A stretch of 64,000 nt of DNA from Pseudomonas sp. 10-1B (lineage in GTDB: Bacteria > Pseudomonadota > Gammaproteobacteria > Pseudomonadales > Pseudomonadaceae), in NCBI RefSeq assembly GCF_000935045.1, contig NZ_JYKS01000015.1:124001-188000 (forward strand). The letters run 5' to 3'. Positions within the stretch are counted from its first letter, which is position 1, and each line of letters starts with the position of its first letter. Position numbers and translations under genes: made by a program. The notes beneath the pieces are model-generated. The model searched no databases. It was not told the DNA's origin and saw only the letters and a list, made by a program, of their open reading frames with translations. This document shows, one piece after another, positions 8,731-17,230 of the stretch.

Positions 8731-9056
8731 CAGTTTGTGTACCCCGTGCTTCTTTTTATCCAAGGAAAACCGTGAAACCCCGATGGCTGGCGGTTTCACC
8801 TGTACATCAGTGCTAATGCGGGCAGGATGGTGTGAACGAACACACGCAGGCCTTCCATGGCGGCCTGCTGACGCGCCCCAGGGCTGGCGCCTGGGGCGAA
8901 CTGAACATGCTTTAGGTGGCGATATCTGACACCTAATGTAAAAATGTCCGACGCAGAGAGCCATGCACACTGGCATGAAACTCGCACTGCACTGTACAGG
9001 TCGCCCATGCAATACACCGCGCGGGCGCCTGGCGATACGCACCCTGAAGGCCCCGA
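8731..9056. promoter_or_regulatory. Divergent permease/MocR regulatory region with tandem hairpins
   Basis: This 326-bp gap has no gene. It holds two adjacent hairpins: GCAGGCC/GGCCTGC (8846-8868) and CGCCCCAGG/CCTGGGGCG (8874-8898). They lie about 115-170 nt upstream of the permease start, in its likely 5' leader. 'cctgtaca' (8799-8806) near the permease and the palindrome 'ctgtacag' (8992-8999) near the MocR gene share a core and are candidate regulator half-sites. Confidence 0.4.
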
Positions 9057-10496
9057 ATGTTCGAATTACATCCCGACTCCTCAACCCCGTTGGTGAACCA
9101 GATCATCGACGGGCTGCGCGAGCTGATCGACAACCAGACCCTCAAGCCAGGCGCCAAGGTCCCATCCATCCGCGCCTTTGCCTCGACCTATTCGGTGAGT
9201 ACCTTCACCGTGGTCGAGGCCTACGACCGGCTGGTGGCCCAAGGCCTGCTGGTCAGCCGTGGCAACGCGGGGTTTTTCGTCAACCGTGCGGTGGGCGAGT
9301 TGCTGGACCCGCACAATACCGAAGCCGATACCAGTCGACCAACGTTCAACTCCGAGTGGTACCTGCAGCAGATCTTCGAAATCCGCCAGTTGCCGTTCAA
9401 GCCGGGGTGCGGCTGGCTGCCCAATGACTGGATGTACGAAGACGGCCTGCGCCGCGGCCTGCGCCAGGTGGCCGGCAGCCCGCTGGAGCTGTCGGGCTAC
9501 GGCGACCCCATGGGCCTGCCAGAGCTGCGTGCGCTGACTGCACAGAACCTGCAGCAGGAACTGTCGATCGTCGCCAACCCGGCGCAGCTGATGCTTACCC
9601 ACGGCGCCAGCCAGGCCCTGGACCTGGCTGCACGCACCCTGGTGCGCCCAGGTGATGTGGTGCTGGTGGACGACCCGGGCTACCCGAACCTGATGAGCAT
9701 CCTGCGCACCCAGGGCGCGACGTTGGTCGGCGTCCCGCGCACCCCGGCCGGCTACGACCTGAACCAGCTGGAGCAGTTGCTCACCCACCACCGCCCGACG
9801 GCGTTCTTCACCCAGCCACACCTGCACAGCCCGACCTGTTCGCGCACCCCGCTGCCGCAGTTGCACCGCCTGCTGCAGCTGGCCAGCCAGCATGGCTTCC
9901 GCCTGGTGGAGAACAACCTGTACGCCGACATGGTCGCCGAGCCGCAACCCTGCCTGGCCAGCCTCGACCACCTGCAACAGGTGGTGTATGTGGGCAGCTA
10001 CTCGAAGAGTATTTCGCCTAACGTGCGGGTCGGCTACATGCTGGCCAACCCCGAGCTGATGCAGAAACTGCTGCACCTGAAGATGCGCTCGGGGCTGACC
10101 ACCTCGCAGGTGATGGAGCGCGTGGTGTATGCCGCAATCATCGACGGGCGCTGGCGCAAGCACCTCAAGCGCCTGCGCCAGCGCTTGGCCGAGGCGCACC
10201 AGGAAGTTGGCCGGCATCTGCATCGATTGGGCTTCGAACTGTTCATCGAGTCGGATGAAGGCATGTACATCTGGACCCGCCACCCGGCGATTCCGGACAG
10301 TGCGGCATTGCTGGACGATGCGCTGGAGAAAGGCATCATGCTCGGGCCTGGGCAGTTGTTCATGGTCGACGCCAAGGCGACCGGGTGGATGCGCTTCAAT
10401 GTGGCGTTCAGTACCGACCCTGCGATGTGGGAGTTGCTGGAGAAGGTGTTGGTGAAGCATGTGCGGAGGGGTTCGCCGCAAGACTTCAAGCGCTGA
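9057..10496 (+). CDS. MocR/GabR-type regulator (GntR HTH fused to aminotransferase fold)
   Basis: A 479-residue chimeric regulator. Residues 1-80 form a GntR winged helix ('LVNQIIDGLRELIDNQTLKP', 'VPSIRAFASTYSVSTFTV'). Residues about 120-470 form a type I aminotransferase-like domain with 'LTHGASQALDLAARTL', 'VDDPGYPN' and the PLP-lysine motif 'SYSKSISPNVRVGY'. MocR proteins bind PLP and an amino-compound effector and usually activate a divergent gene, here the GabP-like permease. The ATG follows 'ctgaaggccccga'. No aminotransferase partner gene is adjacent. Confidence 0.9.
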   Translation: MFELHPDSSTPLVNQIIDGLRELIDNQTLKPGAKVPSIRAFASTYSVSTFTVVEAYDRLVAQGLLVSRGNAGFFVNRAVGELLDPHNTEADTSRPTFNSEWYLQQIFEIRQLPFKPGCGWLPNDWMYEDGLRRGLRQVAGSPLELSGYGDPMGLPELRALTAQNLQQELSIVANPAQLMLTHGASQALDLAARTLVRPGDVVLVDDPGYPNLMSILRTQGATLVGVPRTPAGYDLNQLEQLLTHHRPTAFFTQPHLHSPTCSRTPLPQLHRLLQLASQHGFRLVENNLYADMVAEPQPCLASLDHLQQVVYVGSYSKSISPNVRVGYMLANPELMQKLLHLKMRSGLTTSQVMERVVYAAIIDGRWRKHLKRLRQRLAEAHQEVGRHLHRLGFELFIESDEGMYIWTRHPAIPDSAALLDDALEKGIMLGPGQLFMVDAKATGWMRFNVAFSTDPAMWELLEKVLVKHVRRGSPQDFKR

Positions 10497-10518
10497 AGAT
10501 GCAGTGAACGCGTTCAGC

Positions 10519-10550
10519 TGTAGGAGCGGGTTCACCCGCGAAGAGGCCGG
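10519..10550. repeat. Single REP element
   Basis: One REP of the 'gtaggagcgggttcacccgc' type lies after the MocR gene, close to the convergent end of the deacetylase gene. Confidence 0.7.
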
Positions 10551-10581
10551 CAGCTACACCACAGCAGCCGGCTCCTTGTAC

Positions 10582-11604
10582 TTATCGCCAATCCATCTTA
10601 TCGGCAAAAAACGCCTGAGCATTCTCCTCCAGGCTCTCCAGGTGATACCCCCCCTCCTGCACAATCAGGCACGGCAAGCGCAACGCCCGAATCCGCTCCC
10701 CCAACGCGGCAAACCCTTCAGTGGTCACCGCCACCTTGCTCTGCGGGTCCAGCTCGTAGATATCGAACCCCAAGGACAACACCAGCACCTCGGCGCCAAA
10801 GTCCTTCACCGCAGCCAGCGCGACCTCCAGTTGCCCCATGAAGTCCGCTTCGCTGGCGCCATGCGCCATCGGCAGGTTGAGGTTGTACCCTTCCCCCTCA
10901 CCACTGCCGCGCTCGTCCTCGAACCCAGCCACGCCCGGATAGAAGTTGGTCGGGTCGCCATGCACCGACACATACAGCACATCGCGACGATCGTAGAAGA
11001 TCTCCTGAATCCCCTGCCCATGGTGCATGTCGGTATCGAGGATCGCCACGCGGCTGTAGCGGCTGCGCAAGGCCTGTGCAGCTACAGCCGCGTTGTTGAT
11101 GTAGCAGAACCCACCCGCCGCATCGAACCGCGCATGGTGCCCCGGCGGTCGGCACAGCGCGTAGGCCGCCGGCTCGCCATCGAGAATGGCCTTGGCCCCG
11201 GCTACCGCGCTCTGCGCTGACCAATAGGCCGAATGCCAGGTGCTCTCGCCTACCGGGCAGCTGCCATCGGCCAGGTAACGCCCGGCCTGGGCGAGGATGC
11301 CGCGCAGGGCATTGGGCTCGCGCACGAAGATGTTCGACATGACCTCGTCGCCCCAGTCCTCGGGCACTTCCTTCCAGCGCGCATGGGCCTCTTCGAGGAA
11401 AGCCAGATAGGCCTCACCGTGTACCGCCTTGAGCGGATCCAGGCCGGCATCCTCAGGCTGGCGGATGTCAAAGCCAATGTCCTTGGCCGCCTGCAACAGG
11501 CGCTGGGCACGCTCGGGCACTTCCTGCGGGGTGCGCATCGCGCCGCGCGAGTAGTAGCTGCGCGGGTGATGCAGCAATTGTTCGGGGTGGAAGTAGCAAC
11601 GCAT
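10582..11604 (-). CDS. Acetylpolyamine amidohydrolase / class II histone-deacetylase-like enzyme
   Basis: A 340-residue zinc deacetylase. Visible motifs: 'CRPPGHHA' (151-158) with the catalytic His pair H156/H157; 'LDTDMHHG' (189-196) with ligands D192 and H194; 'LGFDIYELDP' (279-287) with the third ligand D281; and 'EGGYH' (317-321) with the transition-state tyrosine Y320. These match acetylpolyamine amidohydrolases, which remove acetyl groups from acetylputrescine or acetylcadaverine. The start codon shares one base with the stop of the upstream amidohydrolase (TGATG), so the two are translationally coupled. The substrate may be another N-acyl amine. Confidence 0.9.
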   Translation of the reverse strand: MRCYFHPEQLLHHPRSYYSRGAMRTPQEVPERAQRLLQAAKDIGFDIRQPEDAGLDPLKAVHGEAYLAFLEEAHARWKEVPEDWGDEVMSNIFVREPNALRGILAQAGRYLADGSCPVGESTWHSAYWSAQSAVAGAKAILDGEPAAYALCRPPGHHARFDAAGGFCYINNAAVAAQALRSRYSRVAILDTDMHHGQGIQEIFYDRRDVLYVSVHGDPTNFYPGVAGFEDERGSGEGEGYNLNLPMAHGASEADFMGQLEVALAAVKDFGAEVLVLSLGFDIYELDPQSKVAVTTEGFAALGERIRALRLPCLIVQEGGYHLESLEENAQAFFADKMDWR

Positions 11605-12845
11605 CAGGCTTCTCCTTGGTCGACGCGACCCGCACGGGCCAGCACGGCGTTCAACAGTACATCGGCGCCCTGGCGGGCATCCTCGGGCAATACGTCTTCG
11701 GCTTCGTTGTGGCTCAGGCCGCCAACGCAGGGGATGAACACCATCGCCGTCGGGCAGTAGCGCGCCAACAGGATGGCATCGTGACCGGCACCACTGACAA
11801 TCGACTGCTGGGCATAACCAAGGCCGTCCACCGCCTGCTGCACGGCGGCCACACAGTCAGCGTCGAACGGAGTGGCCGGGCTGACCCAGTGCCGCTCCAT
11901 GCGCACCTGCAGGCCACGCTGGCTGGCGATGGCTTGCAGCTTCAGGGCCAGGTCACGCTCCATCGCTTCGATGGCTTCATCACGGTGGTGGCGCAGGTCG
12001 ACCGTGAACTGCAGCAGGCCGGGAATGGTATTGCGCGAAGACTTGGCGATGGACAGCTCGCCCACGGTGGTCAGCCCTTCGGGGGCGAAATCCGCCGCCA
12101 GTTGCTCGACCGCCTGGATCATCCGCGCCGCGCCGTACAGGGCATCCTTGCGCAGCGGCATCGGCGTGGTGCCGGCGTGCGCCGCCATGCCTTCGACCGT
12201 CACATCCAGCCAGCGGATGGCCTGGCCGCCGCTGACCACACCAATGGCCTTGGCATTGTCTTCAAGGATCGGGCCCTGCTCGATATGCGCTTCGAAATAG
12301 GCATCTACGGGGCCGCCCAGCGGGCGCTGGCCGGCGTAACCGGTACGGTGCAATTCGTCAGCGACGCTGATGCCCTCAGCATCGCGAATGGCCAGCGCTT
12401 CATCCAGGGCCAGGGTTCCGGTGAACACTGCCGAGCCGAACATGGCTGGGGTGAAGCGGGCGCCCTCCTCGTTGGTCCATACGGCGATTTCCAGCGGCTT
12501 GCGCGTCTGGATGTCCAGGTCATTGAGGCGGCGCACCACTTCAAGCCCCGCCAGCACGCCGTAGACGCCATCGAAACGGCCGCCTTCAGGTTGGGTGTCG
12601 AGATGGCTGCCCATCATCACCGGGGCGGCATTCGGGTCGCTGCCGGCGCGGCGGGCGAACAGGTTGCCGATGGCATCCACCGACAGGCTCAGGCCGGCTT
12701 CGCGGCACCAGTGGCTGAACAGTTCACGGCCGGCCTTGTCCTCGTCGCTCAGGGCCAGGCGGCAGCTGCCACCCCGGGCGGTGGCGCCGACTTCGGCCAT
12801 GGCCATCAGGCTCGCCCACAGGCGTTCGCCATTGCTTTTCAACAT
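11604..12845 (-). CDS. Zn-dependent amidohydrolase, hydantoinase/carbamoylase family
   Basis: A 413-residue M20-type enzyme of the N-carbamoyl-L-amino-acid hydrolase, beta-ureidopropionase and allantoate amidohydrolase group. Metal-site motifs are 'GSHLDTQPEGGRFDG' (H81, D92), 'WTNEEGARF' (E126/E127) and 'SGAGHDA' plus 'GGLSHNEAED' near the C-terminus. The family hydrolyses an internal amide or carbamoyl bond of a small nitrogen compound. It sits in an operon between an MHS transporter (30 bp upstream) and the acetylpolyamine-type deacetylase (1-bp overlap). The set suggests import and two-step deacylation of one N-substituted amine or amino acid. Confidence 0.9.
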   Translation of the reverse strand: MLKSNGERLWASLMAMAEVGATARGGSCRLALSDEDKAGRELFSHWCREAGLSLSVDAIGNLFARRAGSDPNAAPVMMGSHLDTQPEGGRFDGVYGVLAGLEVVRRLNDLDIQTRKPLEIAVWTNEEGARFTPAMFGSAVFTGTLALDEALAIRDAEGISVADELHRTGYAGQRPLGGPVDAYFEAHIEQGPILEDNAKAIGVVSGGQAIRWLDVTVEGMAAHAGTTPMPLRKDALYGAARMIQAVEQLAADFAPEGLTTVGELSIAKSSRNTIPGLLQFTVDLRHHRDEAIEAMERDLALKLQAIASQRGLQVRMERHWVSPATPFDADCVAAVQQAVDGLGYAQQSIVSGAGHDAILLARYCPTAMVFIPCVGGLSHNEAEDVLPEDARQGADVLLNAVLARAGRVDQGEA

Positions 12846-12875
12846 GTGCGGGTACTCCAGAAAAAAGCGATTCGA

Positions 12876-14180
12876 TCAAGCCAGTTCCAGGCGCTGGCTA
12901 CGGGCGTACTGGCGCGCCAGGGCAAGCACGCAGACCAGCGAGATGGTGGCTATCAGGGTGTAGAACAGCGCCATCGGCCACCACTGGCCAGTGAAGGTGT
13001 GGGCCAGCCAGGTACCGATCAGCGGGGTCAGGCCGCCAGCGAGGGCGCCGCAGACCTGGTAGGCCAGGGAAATGGCGGTGTAGCGCACGCGGGTGTCGAA
13101 CATGCCGCTGACATAGCCGGCGATTACCGCGTAGAACGAGGCCATGCAGGTTGCTGCCAGGGCGATGCCAAGCACGATCAAGGGGCCCTGGCCTGAACTG
13201 ACCAACACGAACATCGGGTATGGAGAGGCCATCGCCAGCAACGCGACCAAGGCCAGGAAGCGGGTGGCGCCGATTTTTTCCGACAGCCAGGCGGCCAGCG
13301 GCTGCACACAGAACTGGATGATCGCCACGAAGAACAGGCATTCCAGGATCAACGAACGCTCCAGGTGCAGTTGCTGGGTGGTGTAGCTGATCATGAAGGT
13401 GTTGGTGAAGTAGACCCCGGCAATGCCCAGGGTGTTGGCACCGATGCACAACAACAGCGGGCGCCAGGCCGTGCGCAGCACTTCGAATACTGGGGCCTGC
13501 TCCTTGCGCCGGGCCTTTTCCGCCTGCTCGCGGCTGGCGATGAACTCGGGGGATTCGTTCACCCCCAGGCGGATCGCCAGGCCCACCAGCAGCAACAAAG
13601 CGCTGGCCAGGAACGGCACGCGCCAGCCCCAGCTCATCAGCTCTTCTTCCGGCAGGCGGGTGACCGCACCGAAGGCCAGCAGCGACAGGATCAGGCCCGC
13701 CGGGCTGCCCAGCTGGGCGAACGAGGCGAAGAAGTTGCGCCGCCCCTTGGGTGCATGTTCGCCGGCCATCAGCACCGCCCCGCCCCACTCGCCGCCCACG
13801 GCGATGCCCTGGACGATACGCAACAGGATCAACAGCACCGGCGCGGTGGCGCCAATTTGTGCGTAGGTTGGCAGCAGGCCGATACCCACGGTGACCACAC
13901 CCATCATCAGCAGGGTGATGACCAGCGACTTTTTGCGGCCGATACGGTCGCCCACGTGGCCAAAGACGATGCCACCCAGTGGCCGGGCGAAAAAGCCCAC
14001 GGCGAAGGTGCCGAACGCGGCCATGGTACTGAACAGGCTGTTGTCGGAAGGGAAGAACAAGGCGCCGAACACCAGGGCGGCGGCGGTGGCGTAGATGTAG
14101 AAATCGTACCATTCGATCATGGTGCCGATGAACGCGGCGGCGGCGGCACGGCGCGGCTGGGGGGAAGCGGTGGGCTTCAT
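12876..14180 (-). CDS. MHS-family MFS transporter (metabolite:H+ symporter)
   Basis: A 434-residue transporter. 'GTMIEWYDFYIYATAAALVF' near residues 19-38 and 'GHVGDRIGRKKSLVITLLMMG' near 75-95 are hallmarks of the metabolite:H+ symporter family (ProP, citrate, shikimate and KgtP types). I chose ATG 14178-14180 ('MKPTASPQPRRAAA') because 'aggagccccc' precedes it; the longer open frame passes through a REP element. It is the first gene of the operon with the amidohydrolase and deacetylase, and is divergent from LysR at 14471. Confidence 0.9.
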   Translation of the reverse strand: MKPTASPQPRRAAAAAFIGTMIEWYDFYIYATAAALVFGALFFPSDNSLFSTMAAFGTFAVGFFARPLGGIVFGHVGDRIGRKKSLVITLLMMGVVTVGIGLLPTYAQIGATAPVLLILLRIVQGIAVGGEWGGAVLMAGEHAPKGRRNFFASFAQLGSPAGLILSLLAFGAVTRLPEEELMSWGWRVPFLASALLLLVGLAIRLGVNESPEFIASREQAEKARRKEQAPVFEVLRTAWRPLLLCIGANTLGIAGVYFTNTFMISYTTQQLHLERSLILECLFFVAIIQFCVQPLAAWLSEKIGATRFLALVALLAMASPYPMFVLVSSGQGPLIVLGIALAATCMASFYAVIAGYVSGMFDTRVRYTAISLAYQVCGALAGGLTPLIGTWLAHTFTGQWWPMALFYTLIATISLVCVLALARQYARSQRLELA

Positions 14181-14258
14181 GGGGGCTCCTTTGCTTGTTG
14201 TTCTGGCAGGAGTTGCTGGGTCACGGTGGCGCTCTGCTGGCGCTTGGCCAGTTGATTC

Positions 14259-14364
14259 GGTGTCGGCCTCTTCGCGGGCTTGCCCGCTCCCACAGGTACT
14301 GCACCGATTGCAGACCTTGTGCAAATCCTGTGGGAGCGGGCAAGCCCGCGAAGAAGCCAACACC
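14259..14364. repeat. REP pair (BIME-like)
   Basis: Inverted copies of the other local REP type, 'cttcgcgggcttgcccgctc' and its complement, flank a 40-nt spacer between the MHS gene and the divergent LysR gene. The AT-rich stretch at about 14410-14450 next to it is the likely LysR promoter/operator zone. Confidence 0.85.
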
Positions 14365-14470
14365 AAACCAACAGGTCTCGATACCTGCGATTTATCGGCC
14401 CGGGGCTATGATTAGTCAATTTTCTATTTATTATTTGAACTATTAACCACGCTTATTATCGAGCCCCGCC

Positions 14471-15391
14471 ATGCCCGACCGCCTGCTCAACGACCGCCTC
14501 GACTGGAACCTGCTGCGCACCTTCCGGGTCATCGGCCAGGAGCTGTCCATCAGCCGCGCCGCCGCCCGCCTGCACCTCACCCAGCCAGCGGTGAGCCAGG
14601 CGCTCAAGCGCCTTGAAGAGCAGCTCGGCCGCCAGCTCATCGCCCGCCGCGGGCCGCGCTTCGTGCTGACGGAAATGGGCGAGCAGTTGTTCCAGCTGGC
14701 TGGCGAGGTGTATGGGCAGATGTCGCAGATCGGCGGCTTGCTGGAGCAACCGGCGGACGAACTGGTGGGCAAGGTGCGCCTGCTGATGATCAGCCGCATC
14801 GTCAGCGAACGCTTCGATGACTTCCTGGCGGACTTCCATCGCCAGCACCCGCGAGTAGACCTGGAGATCGACGTGATGCGCAGCTCCGACATCGTCGCTG
14901 CCCTGCAGGAAAAAACCGCCACGGCAGGGCTGAGCCTCAACCGGCGTGCGCAGCCACGGCTGGAGCAGCGCCTGTTCCTGCGCCAGCGCTATGCGTTTTT
15001 CTGCGGCAAGCACCATGCCCTGTTCGGCCAGGCCGAAGGCAACCTGCAGCGGGAGAATTTCGTCAGTTTCACCAGTGACCAGATTGGCGGCATGTTGTCG
15101 CCGCTGACCATCTTCCGCGACCAGCAGGGGTTTGCCGGGCGGATCGTGGCATCTTCACCAAGCCTTGAGGAAGTACGCCGGCTGGTGATTGCCGGGTTTG
15201 GCATCGGTTGCCTGCCTGAGCATGTGGTGGTGTCGGATGTGGCGGCGGGGTTGTTGTGGAAGCTACCGCCACCAGAAGGGATTGCCGATGTGGATATTCA
15301 TTTGCTGTGGAACAGGGAGCAGCGGTTCAGCCGGGCGGAAGAGGTATTTATCGAGGCGCTGCAGCAATGTCTGGCTAGTGCAATTGCCTAA
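14471..15391 (+). CDS. LysR-family regulator of the MHS-amidohydrolase operon
   Basis: A 306-residue LysR protein with the HTH at about residues 25-45 ('ISRAAARLHLTQPAVSQALK') and an effector domain ('VRLLMISRIVSERFDDFLA' near 103). It is divergent from the MHS transporter operon, with a REP pair between, so it is the likely regulator of that operon. The effector is unknown. The upstream region has a long AT tract suited to a LysR operator. Confidence 0.87.
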   Translation: MPDRLLNDRLDWNLLRTFRVIGQELSISRAAARLHLTQPAVSQALKRLEEQLGRQLIARRGPRFVLTEMGEQLFQLAGEVYGQMSQIGGLLEQPADELVGKVRLLMISRIVSERFDDFLADFHRQHPRVDLEIDVMRSSDIVAALQEKTATAGLSLNRRAQPRLEQRLFLRQRYAFFCGKHHALFGQAEGNLQRENFVSFTSDQIGGMLSPLTIFRDQQGFAGRIVASSPSLEEVRRLVIAGFGIGCLPEHVVVSDVAAGLLWKLPPPEGIADVDIHLLWNREQRFSRAEEVFIEALQQCLASAIA

Positions 15392-15523
15392 TACCGCCGG
15401 ATGCACCGGCAAGAACTGCGCCTCACGCGAAAACTTGGATCCATTCTTGTGACAGGGTATGCTCGGCGATAGCTAAAAGCCACTATTCAGGCGGCCTCCC
15501 GCCTGCCCTCAAGGACGAGCCCT

Positions 15524-16066
15524 TTGCCTAGCCACCCTACCCGCCACACCATTGCCCGCCAGTGGCAACTGCTCAAGCTGCTGCCCAGCCGCCACCCAGG
15601 GATGAGTTCCACCCAGTTACAGACCGCCCTCACAAACGTGGGCCATGCCACCAGCAAGCGCACCGTCGAGCGCGACCTGGTCGAGCTCGCTACGCTGTTC
15701 CCACTGCACTGCAACAGCAAAGGCACGCCCTACGGCTGGTACTGGCAACCGGGCCTGAATCTGGGCGAAGCGCAACAACTGCAACCTGACGTGCTCTGGC
15801 CCCCGAAGCAGGTGGAGCTGCATGCCTGGGTCGATGACGCACTGGCCCGACGCCTGGAAGAGCTGCCACTTTCCGCAGATATGCAGCTGACACTGCATGA
15901 GGGCGGCGGTACCATGCTGGTGGCGACCGTCGATGACAACCGGGCGCTGATGAGCTGGCTGCTGTCCCAGGCAGGCTCGATCCGCGTACAGGCACCGCAG
16001 GCGCTGCGCCACGCCTTGCTTGAACAGTTGCGCCAGAGCCTTGCGCTGCACGATGGCGGTTATTGA
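15524..16066 (+). CDS. HTH protein of the WYL-regulator kind, lacking most of the WYL domain
   Basis: A 180-residue protein. The N-terminus (residues 1-80) looks like the DeoR-type winged helix of WYL regulators: 'WQLLKLLPSRHPGMSSTQLQ', 'SKRTVERDLVELATLFPL'. The C-terminus ('MQLTLHEGGGTMLVATVDD', then 'ALLEQLRQSLA') resembles the end domain of such proteins, but the central WYL core of about 80 residues is absent. The start is a TTG at 15524 after 'aaggacgagccc', a convincing ribosome site; no ATG is available. It probably binds DNA, but its ligand response is uncertain. Confidence 0.75.
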   Translation: MPSHPTRHTIARQWQLLKLLPSRHPGMSSTQLQTALTNVGHATSKRTVERDLVELATLFPLHCNSKGTPYGWYWQPGLNLGEAQQLQPDVLWPPKQVELHAWVDDALARRLEELPLSADMQLTLHEGGGTMLVATVDDNRALMSWLLSQAGSIRVQAPQALRHALLEQLRQSLALHDGGY

Positions 16067-16097
16067 CCGGCAGGCAAAAGCCATGTCCTCAAGGGCT

Positions 16098-16229
16098 AAT
16101 GCCATTCAGTTAAGCCTATAAGGCACATTGGGGCTGCTGTGCAGCCCATCGCCGCGGTTCGTCGCCACGACAAGCCAGCTCCCACAAGTACCGCGCAGAA
16201 TTCAGGAATTGCGCAATCCCTGTGGGAGC
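16098..16229. repeat. Truncated REP-bearing MITE-like element
   Basis: It begins with 'taatgccattcagttaagcc', close to the terminal repeat of the complete element at 48653-48826, followed by the same internal 'ttggggctgctgtgcagccc' and an inverted REP pair. The right terminal repeat is missing: the sequence runs out near 16229, shortly before the next gene's stop. Confidence 0.65.
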
Positions 16230-16255
16230 CAATCAGGTGTGGCGAGCGACAGCGG

Positions 16256-17038
16256 TTACGCCGCGCGGCGACGCGACAGGCAGGCATACGCCAGGCCCAG
16301 CACGCTGAACGCCAACACGCCCAGCAGCACCATCAGCTCACGGCTATAGCGCGCCACCCAGGCTGGAAAACCGATGAACTCGCGGTACACCTGCACATCG
16401 GCAACACCATCAGCGTGGCTGATGCTGACCCCGCCCTGGCGGATTTGCGAGTAGTCCGCATCGAAATATACCCACACCTTGCACACGCCGCCCGGTTCGA
16501 TGGCGGGGACGTCCACCTGCGCAGTGGCGGTCTCCAGAATGGTGTCGTTGCCAGCAACATCGCGCACCTGCACCAGGCCCTTGGCCGGCAAGCGGATTTT
16601 CACCTGCCGTACCGCTGCATCACCCATATTGCGCAGCTCGATCAGCAAGCCGCTACGGTGGTCGACCAGCCCTGCCTCGAAGGGCTTGGCGAACAGCTGG
16701 GCATACGGCGCCTGGGTCATTTCGATCAGCCGGTCGACCTGGTCGTGGCTCAGCCTGCCTTGGCTGATGGTATCGATGCGCCCATGCAAGCGTTCGTACT
16801 TGAGCTGCTCGCTGGCCTTGCTGATGCGTTCGCTGAACTGGCTGGGGTAGGTAAGGTAGGCATAGGTCAGCGACGCCTCCAGGCGCGGGCTCTCTCTGAG
16901 CACCCCATAGACAGCCAACAGGACCAGCAGGCCAATCAGCACGGCTACGAGGAGTTTCCCCACCTTGTCCCAGCTCAATGCGAACTTCCTTCTGTGGTGA
17001 TACAGGCGATTCAAGCGGTCCAAGGGTGCCAAGTTCAC
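16256..17038 (-). CDS. Two-TM membrane protein with extracytoplasmic domain, unknown function
   Basis: A 260-residue protein with one hydrophobic segment near residues 27-46 ('GKLLVAVLIGLLVLLAVYG') and another near 234-254, followed by 'CLSRRRAA'. Both ends should be cytoplasmic, with about 180 residues outside. The middle domain is rich in beta strands ('GLLIELRNMGDAAVRQVKIR'), as in immunoglobulin-like folds. I chose GTG 17036-17038 after 'cctgggggac', since the open frame upstream crosses the divergent Fur box and promoter. No family is recognised, and it is divergent from the FecI-type sigma gene. Confidence 0.65.
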   Translation of the reverse strand: MNLAPLDRLNRLYHHRRKFALSWDKVGKLLVAVLIGLLVLLAVYGVLRESPRLEASLTYAYLTYPSQFSERISKASEQLKYERLHGRIDTISQGRLSHDQVDRLIEMTQAPYAQLFAKPFEAGLVDHRSGLLIELRNMGDAAVRQVKIRLPAKGLVQVRDVAGNDTILETATAQVDVPAIEPGGVCKVWVYFDADYSQIRQGGVSISHADGVADVQVYREFIGFPAWVARYSRELMVLLGVLAFSVLGLAYACLSRRRAA

Positions 17039-17184
17039 GTCCCCCAGGCAAGCTCGACTATGGCTCGCCCTCACCGGCCTGCGCCTGACGCAGCTGGTGC
17101 AACTGGCCGTCGACCAGTGCCTTGGCCATGCCTGCCAGGTAATACGTGGCTCCAATAGACTGGTTTCAGTGCCGGGCATTGAGT

Positions 17185-17203
17185 AATAATGCGAGTCATT
17201 ACC
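17185..17203. promoter_or_regulatory. Fur box upstream of FecI-type sigma gene
   Basis: 'aataatgcgagtcattacc' matches 14 of 19 positions of the Fur consensus GATAATGATAATCATTATC. It lies 28 bp before the sigma-factor ATG at 17231, the expected place for iron repression of an ECF iron-starvation sigma factor. Confidence 0.75.
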
Positions 17204-17230
17204 ATTAGTGCACGAATACGGAAGCGCGTC

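Noticed and set aside
7324..8775. 480-codon frame antisense to the GabP-like permease
   Set aside because: His/Asp/Gln-rich shadow translation; the permease on the other strand has full family motifs.
11616..13196. 526-codon frame antisense to the amidohydrolase
   Set aside because: Shadow of a well-supported enzyme; no start signal or recognisable domain.
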